Source of the DNA: JAISFI01 sp031553775
GTDB lineage: Bacteria > Bacteroidota > Bacteroidia > Bacteroidales > Azobacteroidaceae
Length of the DNA: 64,000 bases
Assembly (NCBI GenBank): GCA_031553775.1
Contig: JAVBLA010000003.1
Location: 1-64,000, forward strand
Direction of reading: 5' to 3'
The notes beneath the pieces were generated by a model. It worked only from the letters and a program-made list of their open reading frames with translations, did not search any database and was not told where the DNA came from. A program made the translations under genes and the position numbers. Shown piece after piece: positions 18,642-27,477 of this stretch. Numbering within the stretch: the stretch's first letter is position 1; each line of letters opens with the position of its first letter.

Positions 18642-18949
18642 GATATATTTGTTTTAGTGCTTTTATGTTCAGATAAGTATTTAGGTTTTTATCGCCCAAT
18701 CCAGTAAATTGGGTATTGCAAAGTAAAGCAAAATAATCCAAAAAGAAGCATTTCTTGCTAATATTAATATATCTTATAAAAACCGATTTTCTTTGTTTGG
18801 CGTCATTTAAAAAGATAATACAAACATATTTTTTATATTTTTTTGTTTAAAAAAATGACAGAATGCGCGGAAGCTTTGAAATATGCGAAAGAAATATAAA
18901 AAATGCAGTTTTGGTAGGGAGAAAATAAGATTCATTGTACATTTACTTC

Positions 18950-19570
18950 ATGAAAAATTTAATCAAACAAAACGCTTATTATTTTGTAGCATTTATCATA
19001 CTTCTGATAGCTGGGGGAATTATTTTATCTTGTTTTACCAAGGCTGAATTTACGTTATGGGTCAACGCTCGTTATAACTGGTTTTTCGATCGTATTTTTC
19101 TGTTATCCAGTGGAATAGGGAATATATTATTCAGTCTCTCCGTATTGTTGGTACTGTGGTTCTGGAAAGGATGGAAGATATCCCTGCAAGCATTCAGCTG
19201 CATATTTGCAACGGCGTTGGTGGTGCAAATGCTCAAGCATATTGTTTTTCCGGGCTCACCCCGCCCCGTACTTTATTTCGACGGAATAGAAGATTTGCGT
19301 TTGCTGGGAGGGGTGGTTCAGTTACAGACCGAGAGTTTTCCTTCCGGTCATACGGCAGCCGCTTTTGCCCTGGCTACGTTTTTTGCACTGATGCTTCCGA
19401 AAAAGCAATATCATTGGATGCTGGCCCTGTTAGCTGCTTGCGTAGGTTATGCGAGAATTTATCTTTCCCAGCATTTTATTACGGATGTATATACGGGAAT
19501 GATAATCGGAGTCGTAATTACCACAGTGGTATATTACTATGCCTCGATGGCTCTTAAAATTCCGAAGTGA
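18950..19570 (+). CDS. PAP2-family membrane phosphatase
   Basis: A 206-residue protein from the ATG at 18950; an ATG at 18935 is less likely because MKNLIKQN is a normal membrane-protein start. It has about five or six membrane helices and the three phosphatase motifs of the PAP2/acid phosphatase superfamily: K-x6-RP (KHIVFPGSPRP), PSGH (FPSGHTAA) and an R-x5-H-x3-D motif (ARIYLSQHFITDV). Expected role: dephosphorylation of a lipid such as undecaprenyl diphosphate, phosphatidylglycerol phosphate or a lipid A phosphate, at the periplasmic face. It is divergent from the beta-galactosidase gene, and its 3' end overlaps that of prfC by 17 bases. Confidence 0.9.
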   Translation: MKNLIKQNAYYFVAFIILLIAGGIILSCFTKAEFTLWVNARYNWFFDRIFLLSSGIGNILFSLSVLLVLWFWKGWKISLQAFSCIFATALVVQMLKHIVFPGSPRPVLYFDGIEDLRLLGGVVQLQTESFPSGHTAAAFALATFFALMLPKKQYHWMLALLAACVGYARIYLSQHFITDVYTGMIIGVVITTVVYYYASMALKIPK

Positions 19571-21134
19571 AATGAAACCGGATGTTTTTAAAATCCTGTT
19601 GTGCCATTTGTAAAACGTAGGCGGAATCAGCTAAGAAAACATCCCTGCCTTCCTGATCTTTAGCGATATACTGGAATTTTCTTTTCTTAAAGTTTTCCAA
19701 TTCCTGCGGGTCGTCGCTTTCAATCCAGCAGGCCTTGTACAGGTGAATGGGTTCCCATTTGCATTGAGCTCCGTATTCATGCAGGAGGCGGTATTGAATG
19801 ACTTCAAATTGCAGCTGCCCTACAGTTCCCACAATTTTTCTTCCGTTGAACTGATTGGTAAACAACTGTGCCACACCTTCGTCCATCAACTGATCCAGAC
19901 CTTTATTCAATTGTTTGGTCTTCATCGGATCGGCATTTTCTATGTATTTGAACATTTCGGGCGAAAAGCTCGGTAATCCTTTGAAGTGCAGGTTTTCTCC
20001 GGCAGTCAGTGTATCTCCGATTTTGAAATTTCCGGTATCGGGTAAACCGATGATATCACCGGCATAGGCTTCGTCTACCACTTCTTTTTTCTGCGCCATG
20101 AATGCTGTAGGAGAAGAAAACCTCATCCATTTATCATGGCGGATATGTTTGTAGTTGACATTCCGTTGGAATTCCCCGGAACATATTTTGACGAAAGCGA
20201 TGCAACTACGGTGATTGGGATCCATGTTGGCATGGATTTTAAATATGAAGCCGGAAAATGTTTCTTCGTGTGGTTGTACGGCCCGTTCAATTGCCTGGAC
20301 GGGGCGGGGAGAGGGCGCGATTTGAACGAAGCAATCCAACAATTCTTTTACGCCGAAGTTATTCAATGCCGATCCGAAAAAAACGGGCGCAATATCGCCT
20401 TTCAGATAGGTATTTACATCGAATGATGGATATACACCTTCGATCAGTTCGAGGTCTGCACGCAATTTTTCCGCCAGGTTGTTCCCGATATGTTTTTCCA
20501 GGTCGTTGCTTTCTATATTGTCTATTTCTACTTTTTCAGTAACATACTGTTTGCTGGGCGAATATAAATCCAGTTTTTGTTCGTAAATATTGTAAACCCC
20601 TTTGAAATGTTGCCCCATATCGATGGGCCAGCTTAACGGGCGGACATGTATTTGCAATTCCTGCTCGATTTCGTCTAACAGGTCGAAAGCGTCTTTTCCG
20701 TCCCGGTCTAATTTATTGATAAAGACAATGACCGGTGTTTTCCGCATCCGGCAGACTTCCATCAATTTGCGGGTTTGGGTTTCAACGCCTTTGGCTACGT
20801 CGATTACGATGATAACACTATCGACAGCGGTCAGAGTACGGTAGGTGTCTTCGGCAAAGTCCTGGTGACCGGGAGTATCCAGAATATTGATTTTATGATC
20901 CTGGTAATCGAATGCCATAACGGAAGTCGCTACTGAAATTCCGCGCTGTTTCTCGATTTCCATCCAGTCGGATGTTGCTGTTTTTTTGATTTTGTTCGAT
21001 TTGACAGCGCCTGCTACGTGGATGGCGCCTCCGAAGAGTAGTAATTTCTCTGTCAAAGTTGTTTTCCCGGCATCCGGGTGGCTGATAATGGCGAATGTTC
21101 TCCGCCTGTCGATCTCTTCTATCAGTTGGCTCAT
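19554..21134 (-). CDS. prfC: peptide chain release factor 3
   Basis: A 526-residue GTPase that recycles RF1/RF2 from the ribosome. GTP-binding motifs are intact: SHPDAGKTTLTEK (G1), the ATSDWMEIEKQRGISV switch I region typical of RF3, DTPGHQDF (G3) and NKLDRDG (G4). The RF3-specific C-terminal domain follows (GVAQLF, VGTVGQLQFEVIQYRL). I choose the ATG at 21134 because MSQLIEEIDRRRTFAIISHP matches the family N-terminus and because this ATG overlaps the rmlD stop in an ATGA (21131-21134), showing translational coupling. A start 42 bases further up is possible but would add 14 unmatched residues. Confidence 0.97.
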   Translation of the reverse strand: MSQLIEEIDRRRTFAIISHPDAGKTTLTEKLLLFGGAIHVAGAVKSNKIKKTATSDWMEIEKQRGISVATSVMAFDYQDHKINILDTPGHQDFAEDTYRTLTAVDSVIIVIDVAKGVETQTRKLMEVCRMRKTPVIVFINKLDRDGKDAFDLLDEIEQELQIHVRPLSWPIDMGQHFKGVYNIYEQKLDLYSPSKQYVTEKVEIDNIESNDLEKHIGNNLAEKLRADLELIEGVYPSFDVNTYLKGDIAPVFFGSALNNFGVKELLDCFVQIAPSPRPVQAIERAVQPHEETFSGFIFKIHANMDPNHRSCIAFVKICSGEFQRNVNYKHIRHDKWMRFSSPTAFMAQKKEVVDEAYAGDIIGLPDTGNFKIGDTLTAGENLHFKGLPSFSPEMFKYIENADPMKTKQLNKGLDQLMDEGVAQLFTNQFNGRKIVGTVGQLQFEVIQYRLLHEYGAQCKWEPIHLYKACWIESDDPQELENFKKRKFQYIAKDQEGRDVFLADSAYVLQMAQQDFKNIRFHFTSEF

Positions 21135-22003
21135 TGTTGAAGAATTGTGATGCATTTCTTCAGGCTTTCCTCCCAATGGGGAATAGTTAACTGGAAAGTC
21201 TGTTGAATTTTATGTTTGTCCAGCACACTATATTGCGGTCTACTGGCTTTTACCGGATATTCCTCCGTGGTGACGGGGCTCACCCGGCAGGTGGTGATTC
21301 CTGCTAATTCGTGTATTTTCAGTGCAAAATCGTACCAGTTGGTTTCTCCTGCATTGCTGTAGTGGTAAATACCTATCGGTAAATTTTCTTTCTTTTCCAC
21401 CCAACTGATAATCTCCATAATTGTTAAAGCCAGGTCGGCAGCATAGGTAGGAGTTCCTTTCTGGTCGTATACCACGTTCAGGCTGTCTTTTTCCTTGCCT
21501 AACCGGATCATGGTTTTCACGAAATTGTTTCCGAAAGACGAATATAGCCAGGCTGTCCGGATGATGATACTTTCGGGACAGTACTTTTTTAATATTTCTT
21601 CTCCGGCCAGCTTACTTTTTCCATAAACCGACTGTGGATGGGTGGTGTCGGTTTCCCTGTAAGGAACGGATGCTTTTCCGTCGAATACATAATCGGTAGA
21701 AATGTGAATTATTTTAGCTCCGATTTTTTGTGCTGATTGGGCCAGGTGCATAACTGCGTCCCGGTTAACGGTGTAGGCTGTTTCTTCGTCATCTTCTGCT
21801 CTGTCTACGGCAGTATAGGCGGCACAGTTTACGATGTACCCGAAACTATTGGAGCCGACAAAGTAATCGACTTCTTCTTTATTGCACAGATCCAGGGTAT
21901 CTATATCGGTAAATATAAACTGGAATTGGGGAAATAGTGCCGATATCACACGTATTTCATTACCCAACTGTCCGTTAGCACCGGTAATCAGTATTTTTTT
22001 CAT
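21131..22003 (-). CDS. rfbD: dTDP-4-dehydrorhamnose reductase
   Basis: A 290-residue short-chain dehydrogenase of the RmlD type that makes dTDP-L-rhamnose, the last step of the rml pathway. The NAD(P)-binding loop is ITGANGQLGNEI near the N-terminus. STDYVFDG and the YGKSKLAGE catalytic Tyr/Lys pair are present, as is the RTAWLYSSFGNNFVKTM segment typical of RmlD. The other rml genes are not in the window. It is coupled to prfC by a four-base overlap, and the Mur-ligase-like gene ends 45 bases upstream, so yqeY, the Mur-like gene, rfbD and prfC may form one leftward operon. Confidence 0.93.
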   Translation of the reverse strand: MKKILITGANGQLGNEIRVISALFPQFQFIFTDIDTLDLCNKEEVDYFVGSNSFGYIVNCAAYTAVDRAEDDEETAYTVNRDAVMHLAQSAQKIGAKIIHISTDYVFDGKASVPYRETDTTHPQSVYGKSKLAGEEILKKYCPESIIIRTAWLYSSFGNNFVKTMIRLGKEKDSLNVVYDQKGTPTYAADLALTIMEIISWVEKKENLPIGIYHYSNAGETNWYDFALKIHELAGITTCRVSPVTTEEYPVKASRPQYSVLDKHKIQQTFQLTIPHWEESLKKCITILQQ

Positions 22004-22048
22004 TGTATTTTAGACAAAGTCTTTTTTGTTGATTGTTTTCTGCCGGTT

Positions 22049-22963
22049 TTAACCTTGCATGGATATTTCGGAAATGGCAGTGTAAAAATCCTTATCGGAG
22101 ACGCCCAGGTGACGGCAGGCATATCTTGCTCCGTTCAGGTTTTCCAGAAAATATTCATTGTCAATTTGAACGGGATATTTTCCAAACCGGGTATCTAAGT
22201 AAACCTTAGTTCCTTCCCTGATCACCAGATGTTCGGTATAAGGAATGGCCGTGATGTCTTCTCTGATTTCTTCCGCAAATTCTTTCAGGACTTCATCCTG
22301 TTCGTTATAAATAAATTTGCCGTCCCGTTCGATGGTTTGGGCAAAATCCCGGAAGATCCTGATCGTATCTTCCTGGGTAGGAAGTGTATCTTCCTTCCAT
22401 ATGATATTGGGAATCAGAGCAATATGGGGTCTGTAAAATTCAAGCTTGTGCTTTTTTGCTAAAGAAGAAGTCAATTCTTCTGCTTCTATGATGGCAATAC
22501 GGGCATCATAACTCAAATGTACCAACTTGTCTATTCCCGGAATAAAATGGCTGGTAATATAATCGAAGGCGATTTTTTGCTTTTTCAGTACTTTAAGAAT
22601 CATGGACATTAATTCCTTCTTTCCTTTGGTGCCTGCGATCACGGCACGGGTTTTGCCTTTGAAACAATCGTATACAAATTCAGGCATCGACAAAACTTGC
22701 AATTTTAATGTTTTTGCTTGTAATATTTCAGGATTGTCGGCCGGGATATGTGCTGCAGGAACTATGTAATCGGCATTGATATCTATCAGTGAAGGATTCC
22801 AGGGTATATGATAAGAAATACCGACAGCATCAAGACGTTGCCGGTTTTTTTCGGATATTTCTTCATCTGATCCTGATATCTCTTCATAGCCTTTTTCTTT
22901 TAAAGCAACGGCCAGGTCAAGTATAAGAGAATTGTTTAGTCCTATTAAATATACTTTTCTCAT
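22049..22963 (-). CDS. truncated, degenerate Mur ligase (Mpl-like)
   Basis: A 304-residue protein related to Mpl (UDP-MurNAc:tripeptide ligase) and MurC. Residues 1-105 are the N-terminal Rossmann-like domain (YLIGLNNS, PAAHIPADNPEI). Residues ~108-270 are the central ATPase domain, with EAEELTSSLAKKHKLEFYRPHIALIPN standing where Mpl has its EADE...YRP...NN segment (given in two parts: EAEELTSSLAKK and LEFYRPHIALIPN). The P-loop reads AGTKGKKELMS instead of GTHGKTTT, and the usual DHxDIF-type motif is replaced by WKEDTLPTQED. The C-terminal substrate domain (~150 residues) is missing; the protein stops where that domain would begin. Ligase activity is therefore doubtful. A role as a regulator or decayed paralogue is possible. 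Confidence 0.75.
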   Translation of the reverse strand: MRKVYLIGLNNSLILDLAVALKEKGYEEISGSDEEISEKNRQRLDAVGISYHIPWNPSLIDINADYIVPAAHIPADNPEILQAKTLKLQVLSMPEFVYDCFKGKTRAVIAGTKGKKELMSMILKVLKKQKIAFDYITSHFIPGIDKLVHLSYDARIAIIEAEELTSSLAKKHKLEFYRPHIALIPNIIWKEDTLPTQEDTIRIFRDFAQTIERDGKFIYNEQDEVLKEFAEEIREDITAIPYTEHLVIREGTKVYLDTRFGKYPVQIDNEYFLENLNGARYACRHLGVSDKDFYTAISEISMQG

Positions 22964-23023
22964 GTGTACGAAAGGGTGTTATATAAAATGACAAATTGAG
23001 GAAAATAATTGGAAGTACATTCT

Positions 23024-23482
23024 TTATTGGAGGTTTTCCAATAATTTTTTGAGGGTTTCTGAAATAACTCTTCCTTCCGCTTTACCGGCTAATTGTTTGG
23101 ATGCAACACCCATCACTTTTCCCATTTCCTTAGCCGATGTAACTCCTGTCTGGCTAATGATTTCCTTTAGTGCAGTTTCCAGTTCCTCTCCTGTCATTTG
23201 TTTAGGTAGGTAAACTTCAATACACAACACTTCCGCCAACTCTTTTTCTGCTAACTCCGGACGATTTTGTGTTTGGTAAATATCAGCACTGTCTTTTCTT
23301 TGCTTCACCATTTTTTGCAGGATTTTCACTGCGTTTTCGTCTGTTAGCTCACCATTAGAACCTTTGGCAGTTTTGGCTTCCAGAAATTCTTTTTTGATGG
23401 CTCGTAAGGCTTCCAGCCTAATTTTTTCTTGGGCGAGCATGGCCGACTTGATGTCGGTACTTATTTGATCGAACAGGTTCAT
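23024..23482 (-). CDS. yqeY: GatB/YqeY domain protein
   Basis: A 152-residue helical protein of the YqeY family, which resembles the tail domain of GatB and may bind tRNA; its exact function is unsettled. Family motifs include MKSAMLAQEKIRLEALRA-like text (here IKSAMLAQEKIRLEALRAI), MVKQRKDSADIY and LPKQMTGEEL, and the C-terminal GKVMGVASKQLAGKAEGR. I choose the ATG at 23482: it gives the family's usual length and N-terminus (MNLFDQISTD), and the promoter at 23516-23547 overlaps the alternative start at 23518, ruling that start out for this transcript. The Mur-like gene follows after 60 bases. Confidence 0.93.
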   Translation of the reverse strand: MNLFDQISTDIKSAMLAQEKIRLEALRAIKKEFLEAKTAKGSNGELTDENAVKILQKMVKQRKDSADIYQTQNRPELAEKELAEVLCIEVYLPKQMTGEELETALKEIISQTGVTSAKEMGKVMGVASKQLAGKAEGRVISETLKKLLENLQ

Positions 23483-23515
23483 GACTATATTTTCCGTGTG
23501 TTTGTTTTTATCCGG

Positions 23516-23547
23516 CAAAAGTACATTTTTTTTGCGAATCTCACAAA
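23516..23547 (-). promoter_or_regulatory. yqeY promoter overlapping the tolC-like gene end
   Basis: On the minus strand TTTG (23544-23547) and TACTTTTG (23516-23523) are separated by 20 bases, a full match to the Bacteroidetes consensus. The −33 element lies inside the last codons of the upstream TolC-like gene, so the yqeY unit has its own start despite tight packing. Confidence 0.65.
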
Positions 23548-24968
23548 TTAATCTCTATGCCATTGTAAAAATCGAGAATTTTTGTTCGGAAAATATAATC
23601 GTATTTGGCCTGTATTTGTTCAGAGAGACTCTGTATCAACTTATTTCTGGCTTCATTAAACTCAAAAACAGTTGATTTTCCTTCTTTATACCGTTCTTCT
23701 GCGTATTTGAAAGACTCTTTACCTGCCTCCACGGCATGATTTGATGCGTTATATTTTTCTCTGGATCCTACAGCATTGTAATATGCCGTCTGGATTTCCT
23801 TATATAAAGTTTTTTTAGTGTTGTCCAGGATAAGTTGCTGGTTTTGGATACCGAGACGGGCGCTTTTTACCTGGTTCTTTACTGAAAACCGGTTGAAGAT
23901 AGGTATATTGAGGCTCAGGCCGATGTATTCTCCCGCATTGTTCCGGAATTGATCTGAAAACGAACGGTTTTTGTAGCTTTCTCCCGTTGTCGGATCGGTC
24001 AGGTTCTTTAATCCGTAATCGTAATAGTAGCTGGTACTGTAACCCATACTCAGGTTAAGAGAAGGATAATATCCCGATTCCGCGATTTTCAGGCTTTTTT
24101 CAGCACTTTTTACCTTCAGTTCGTACTCTTTGATCTGAGGCTTGATTTCCAGGGCATTATCGTAAACAATGTCTGGAGAAAGAATACTTTGTATACTGTT
24201 TTCTAATAAAAGATCTGTTTCGGGAACTACAATATCAAATGTTGTATTTTGTTCCAGTTCGAGACTTTGCGCCAGATCGAGCAGAGAAAGTTGTAACGTG
24301 TTGGCAGCCTGTACTACAGATACTTCGTCTTTGGCAACCTGTGCCTTGATATCGTACAATTGTGAAACAGGAACTTTTCCGCTTTCTACCAGAATTTCGG
24401 TACGCTTCACCTGAGACCGGGATAAGTTCAGTTGCTCTTCACTCACCTTTAGTATTTCTTTATTGAAAAGTGCCTGCAGGTATAAGGAAGCGACATTCAG
24501 AGCCAGGTCGTCTTTCGCTTTCTCCAGATTTTGCACGGCAGCTTCCAATTCCAGTTTGTTCCTGTCTATTTGATTGTTGATACGAAATCCGGTGAAGATG
24601 GGCATGGAACTGCTCATTGAAATACCGGAATTGTATTTGGTTGTGTTCTCATACAATCCGCTTTCTGTGTAATTACTACGGCCAAAACCCCAGTTTTGGT
24701 TAAGCCCCGCATTCAAATCCGGCAACCTGCTCATTTTACTGGTATGCAGGTCTATTTCCGCATTTTCCTTTTGCAGCACCCGCTGTCTGATATCGATATT
24801 GTGCCCAACGGCATACTCAATACACTCTTTCAATGTCCATTGCTTAGTCTGTACATCCTGGGATTTTACATACGAGCAGCAGATAATCCCTGCCGTCATT
24901 AGCAATGAGCGTTTCAGGAATAACTGAAAATTGAAAATTGAAAATTGAAAATGATTTCCTCCAGCCAT
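23541..24968 (-). CDS. TolC-family outer-membrane efflux channel
   Basis: A 475-codon outer-membrane factor, the exit duct of the tripartite efflux pump encoded just upstream. It has the two TolC-type repeats of long coiled helices, starting WTLKECIEYAVGHNIDIRQRVLQ, with the middle strand regions YNSGISMSSSMPIFTGF and YIGLSLNIPIFNRFSVKNQV. It ends in YDYIFRTKILDFYNGIEINL (20 residues), a common ending in Bacteroidetes members. The start is uncertain: the first ~17 codons (to FNFQLF) are translated from a heptamer-repeat array. A signal peptide could be formed by LKRSLLMTAGIICCSYVKSQ, but its internal ATG at codon 24 leaves only a short signal. The repeat may have replaced the native 5' end. 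Confidence 0.9.
   Translation of the reverse strand: MAGGNHFQFSIFNFQLFLKRSLLMTAGIICCSYVKSQDVQTKQWTLKECIEYAVGHNIDIRQRVLQKENAEIDLHTSKMSRLPDLNAGLNQNWGFGRSNYTESGLYENTTKYNSGISMSSSMPIFTGFRINNQIDRNKLELEAAVQNLEKAKDDLALNVASLYLQALFNKEILKVSEEQLNLSRSQVKRTEILVESGKVPVSQLYDIKAQVAKDEVSVVQAANTLQLSLLDLAQSLELEQNTTFDIVVPETDLLLENSIQSILSPDIVYDNALEIKPQIKEYELKVKSAEKSLKIAESGYYPSLNLSMGYSTSYYYDYGLKNLTDPTTGESYKNRSFSDQFRNNAGEYIGLSLNIPIFNRFSVKNQVKSARLGIQNQQLILDNTKKTLYKEIQTAYYNAVGSREKYNASNHAVEAGKESFKYAEERYKEGKSTVFEFNEARNKLIQSLSEQIQAKYDYIFRTKILDFYNGIEINL
24922..24953. repeat. heptamer array (AAYTGAA) x4
   Basis: Four tandem 7-base units, AACTGAA then AATTGAA three times, followed by a partial unit. The array overlaps the first codons assigned to the TolC-like gene. 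Confidence 0.8.
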
Positions 24969-24973
24969 ATTTT

Positions 24974-24994
24974 AACTTTTAACTTTTAACTCTT
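24974..24994. repeat. heptamer array (AACTTTT) x3
   Basis: AACTTTT twice, then AACTCTT: a second heptamer family filling the short gap between the adaptor gene stop (24996) and the TolC-like start. Confidence 0.65.
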
Positions 24995-24995
24995 A

Positions 24996-26108
24996 CTATT
25001 TCCCCTGCATCTTTTTTTTAGGATCAATCGCATTTCCCCGGATCGGCTCGTTATATTTCAGTCCCTCTTTGATTTCAATCTTGATGCCGTCGGATAGTCC
25101 AACTTTTACGGATTTCCGGGTGAACTCCTGGGTATTGTCTTTTTTTGCTATATATACAAAAGCAGAATCGTTGCTGAATTCGACGCAACTTTCCGGAATG
25201 GTCAATACGCTATCGGCTTTAGCAAGAACAATTTCCGCATTGGCGCTGTATCCGGCACGGATATACGCACTGTCGGGAATTTTTACGGCAGCTTTGATTT
25301 CGAACAAAACTGCTCCGTTTTCTTCGGTACCTTTAGGTGCGATGTATTCCAGCACAGCTTCGAATTTCTGACTGTTGAGGGCACCGACGCTCAGTATAAT
25401 CTGCATTCCTTCTTTGATGCGTCCCACTTCGGTTTCATCCACTTTTCCTTTGAAAATCAGGTCGTTCATATCGGCTATAGATGCGATGGTGGTACCGTCG
25501 TTGAAAGTATTGGCCTGTATTACGGAATTCCCGGTTTTTACAGGGATATCCAGGATTGTTCCGGTAATGGTAGAACGGATTTGCGTATTGCTGATACTGG
25601 CAAATTTTTTGGAAATTCCGTCTTTGATGATGTCTAGGGCATCTTGTGCATTCTCCCGTTCTTCCACTGTTTTTTTATAGGCGGCCTCCGCAGTTTCGAA
25701 TTCTTCTTTTGAGATCACGCCGTTCCGGAAGAGGTTCATTTGGCGGTCGTGTTCGAGTTTGACCTGTGTCAGGTTGATATCCGCCACCCGCAAACGGGAT
25801 TCTGCGGAATTCAGTTGTCCCATTTCCGGGATTACTTTGACCTTGGCGATAACTTCTCCTGCATGGATTTTTTCTCCGGCTTCTTTCAATACTTCCGAAA
25901 CAATGCCGGATATTTGTGGTTTGATGAGGATCTCGTCTCTCGGTTCGATTTTTCCGGTGACCACTGTTTTGTTTTCGACTGTATTTTTTTCCGGATTTAC
26001 GATCTCGTATACGGTTACTTCCGGCCTGGATTTTTCCCAGAGGAACCAGAAAGTTCCCAGTACGATAAAAGCTAAAAAGATAAGAATGATGATTTTACCT
26101 GCTTTCAT
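24996..26108 (-). CDS. efflux periplasmic adaptor (HlyD/MacA-type membrane fusion protein)
   Basis: A 370-residue protein anchored by an N-terminal helix (MKAGKIIILIFLAFIVLGTF). It has the membrane-fusion layout: a biotinyl-lipoyl-like half motif (IKPQISGIVSEVLKEAGEKI), a long coiled-coil hairpin (~105-180), the second half motif (ITGTILDIPVKTGNSVIQ) and a beta-barrel plus membrane-proximal domain (KVDETEVGRIKEGMQIILSV). It links the inner-membrane ABC permeases to the TolC-like channel. I prefer the ATG at 26108; a frame extension to 26162 is open but its codons are translated from a heptamer array (FIFNYQFSIFNY). Confidence 0.93.
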   Translation of the reverse strand: MKAGKIIILIFLAFIVLGTFWFLWEKSRPEVTVYEIVNPEKNTVENKTVVTGKIEPRDEILIKPQISGIVSEVLKEAGEKIHAGEVIAKVKVIPEMGQLNSAESRLRVADINLTQVKLEHDRQMNLFRNGVISKEEFETAEAAYKKTVEERENAQDALDIIKDGISKKFASISNTQIRSTITGTILDIPVKTGNSVIQANTFNDGTTIASIADMNDLIFKGKVDETEVGRIKEGMQIILSVGALNSQKFEAVLEYIAPKGTEENGAVLFEIKAAVKIPDSAYIRAGYSANAEIVLAKADSVLTIPESCVEFSNDSAFVYIAKKDNTQEFTRKSVKVGLSDGIKIEIKEGLKYNEPIRGNAIDPKKKMQGK

Positions 26109-26116
26109 ATGAGGAT

Positions 26117-26150
26117 AATTGAAAATTGAAAATTGATAATTGAAAATGAA
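26117..26150. repeat. heptamer array (AATTGAA) x4-5
   Basis: AATTGAA, AATTGAA, AATTGAT, AATTGAA and a degenerate fifth unit, between the adaptor start (26108) and the end of the preceding permease gene (26215). Confidence 0.8.
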
Positions 26151-26214
26151 AATAAGTTTCATTTTCTTTGGAGAATATCGATATATATTGGTATTTCATT
26201 TGTAAAAAAATTGA

Positions 26215-27468
26215 TTATTCTTCTCGGATGGCATCGATAGCCTTGATTTTCAATGCTCTGTAAGCGGGTAGGGCGCCGGCGATCAGTCCGCATAGTAATA
26301 CTGCTATCATAGCACTGATCGCTCTCCAGAATGGAACCATCGGATCTGATAGAAATACGTCTTCTGCTTTTTGCAACCAGTAGGTATCTGCCAGATAGAG
26401 AGTCAGTATACCCGCCGAAAGTCCGAGTACTCCGGCTATGGATGTCAGTAAAAGACTTTCCGTCATGATCTGTGTCAGGATATTTCCCGGGCGGGCTCCC
26501 AAGGCTCTCCTGACTCCTATTTCCCGTGTTCTTTCTTTGACGGTAACCAGCATAATATTGCTGACTCCGACTACTCCTGCGATCAATGTGCCGAGCCCGA
26601 CAACCCATATGATTGTATTTATACCCAAAAAAAGGAGACGGAACATATTGAATTGATCTTCCAGATTGAAACTCCATATAGCCTGCTGGTCGGTAGGGGA
26701 AATGTCGTTGTATGCTTTCAGCGCCTGCTTTAATTTTTCTTCCATGATTTTTGCAGATTTCCCCTGTTTGGCTGTTGCCCCCACCATGTGTACAATATCT
26801 CCCTGGTTATTGATTTGTTGCATGGTGGAAAAAGGTATAATAACAGATTCTTCTGCCCGTCCGCCGATATTGATATTCGATACCCCGGCTGAAACACCTG
26901 CTACCTGATAATATATCCCGTTGACCCGGATGTATTCGCCTAAAGGATTTCCCTTTTTTGGAAAAAGTTCTTCATAGACTTTTGTCCCGATTACACAAAC
27001 TTTCCTGCGTTGAAGAATATCTACTTCGTTGATAAATCTTCCGTAAGTAAGTCTTTGTTGTTCGATATTGACATAATTGGGATATAATCCGCGTACATTA
27101 TAAGAGCCTGCGTTTTCATCTTTCGCCACATTATTTGTGCTACGGTTTCCGAATAACATGGGAGAAATATGTTCTAACTCGTCTACAGATTCTTTCAACA
27201 GGAGTATATCTTTATTCCGGATGTTCCAACGCCTTCCCTTCTTGAAGCCTTTGTATGCTTCTCCGGTGTTTGATGATCCGAAAAAGCAGGAATTGGTTTC
27301 GAATCCGTCGATATTTTTCATGATACCGCGCTCCAGACCATTTCCTGCTCCCAGCATCAGCATCAGCATGAAAATACCCCAAAATACCCCGAATCCGGTA
27401 AGAATACTTCTTACTTTATTCCGGGTGATTGTTACCCATACTTCCTGTAAACGGTCGGCGTCAAACAT
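26215..27468 (-). CDS. MacB-type ABC transporter permease
   Basis: A 417-residue inner-membrane protein of the FtsX/MacB permease class. One N-terminal helix (VRSILTGFGVFWGIFMLMLML) is followed by a large periplasmic MacB-PCD domain (~45-270) and three C-terminal helices, including the conserved NIMLVTVKERTREIGVRRALGA signature and a final LPAYRALKIKAIDAIREE. Such permeases pair with a separate ATPase and act with an adaptor and TolC to export peptides, siderophores or drugs. It lies ten bases after a paralogous permease gene, so the transporter is probably a heterodimer of the two. The substrate is unknown. Confidence 0.93.
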   Translation of the reverse strand: MFDADRLQEVWVTITRNKVRSILTGFGVFWGIFMLMLMLGAGNGLERGIMKNIDGFETNSCFFGSSNTGEAYKGFKKGRRWNIRNKDILLLKESVDELEHISPMLFGNRSTNNVAKDENAGSYNVRGLYPNYVNIEQQRLTYGRFINEVDILQRRKVCVIGTKVYEELFPKKGNPLGEYIRVNGIYYQVAGVSAGVSNINIGGRAEESVIIPFSTMQQINNQGDIVHMVGATAKQGKSAKIMEEKLKQALKAYNDISPTDQQAIWSFNLEDQFNMFRLLFLGINTIIWVVGLGTLIAGVVGVSNIMLVTVKERTREIGVRRALGARPGNILTQIMTESLLLTSIAGVLGLSAGILTLYLADTYWLQKAEDVFLSDPMVPFWRAISAMIAVLLCGLIAGALPAYRALKIKAIDAIREE

Positions 27469-27477
27469 AACTTCTTT

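Noticed and set aside
18499..18741. 80-codon minus-strand frame overlapping the beta-galactosidase start
   Set aside because: It overlaps the signal-peptide codons of the real gene in another frame and has no domain.
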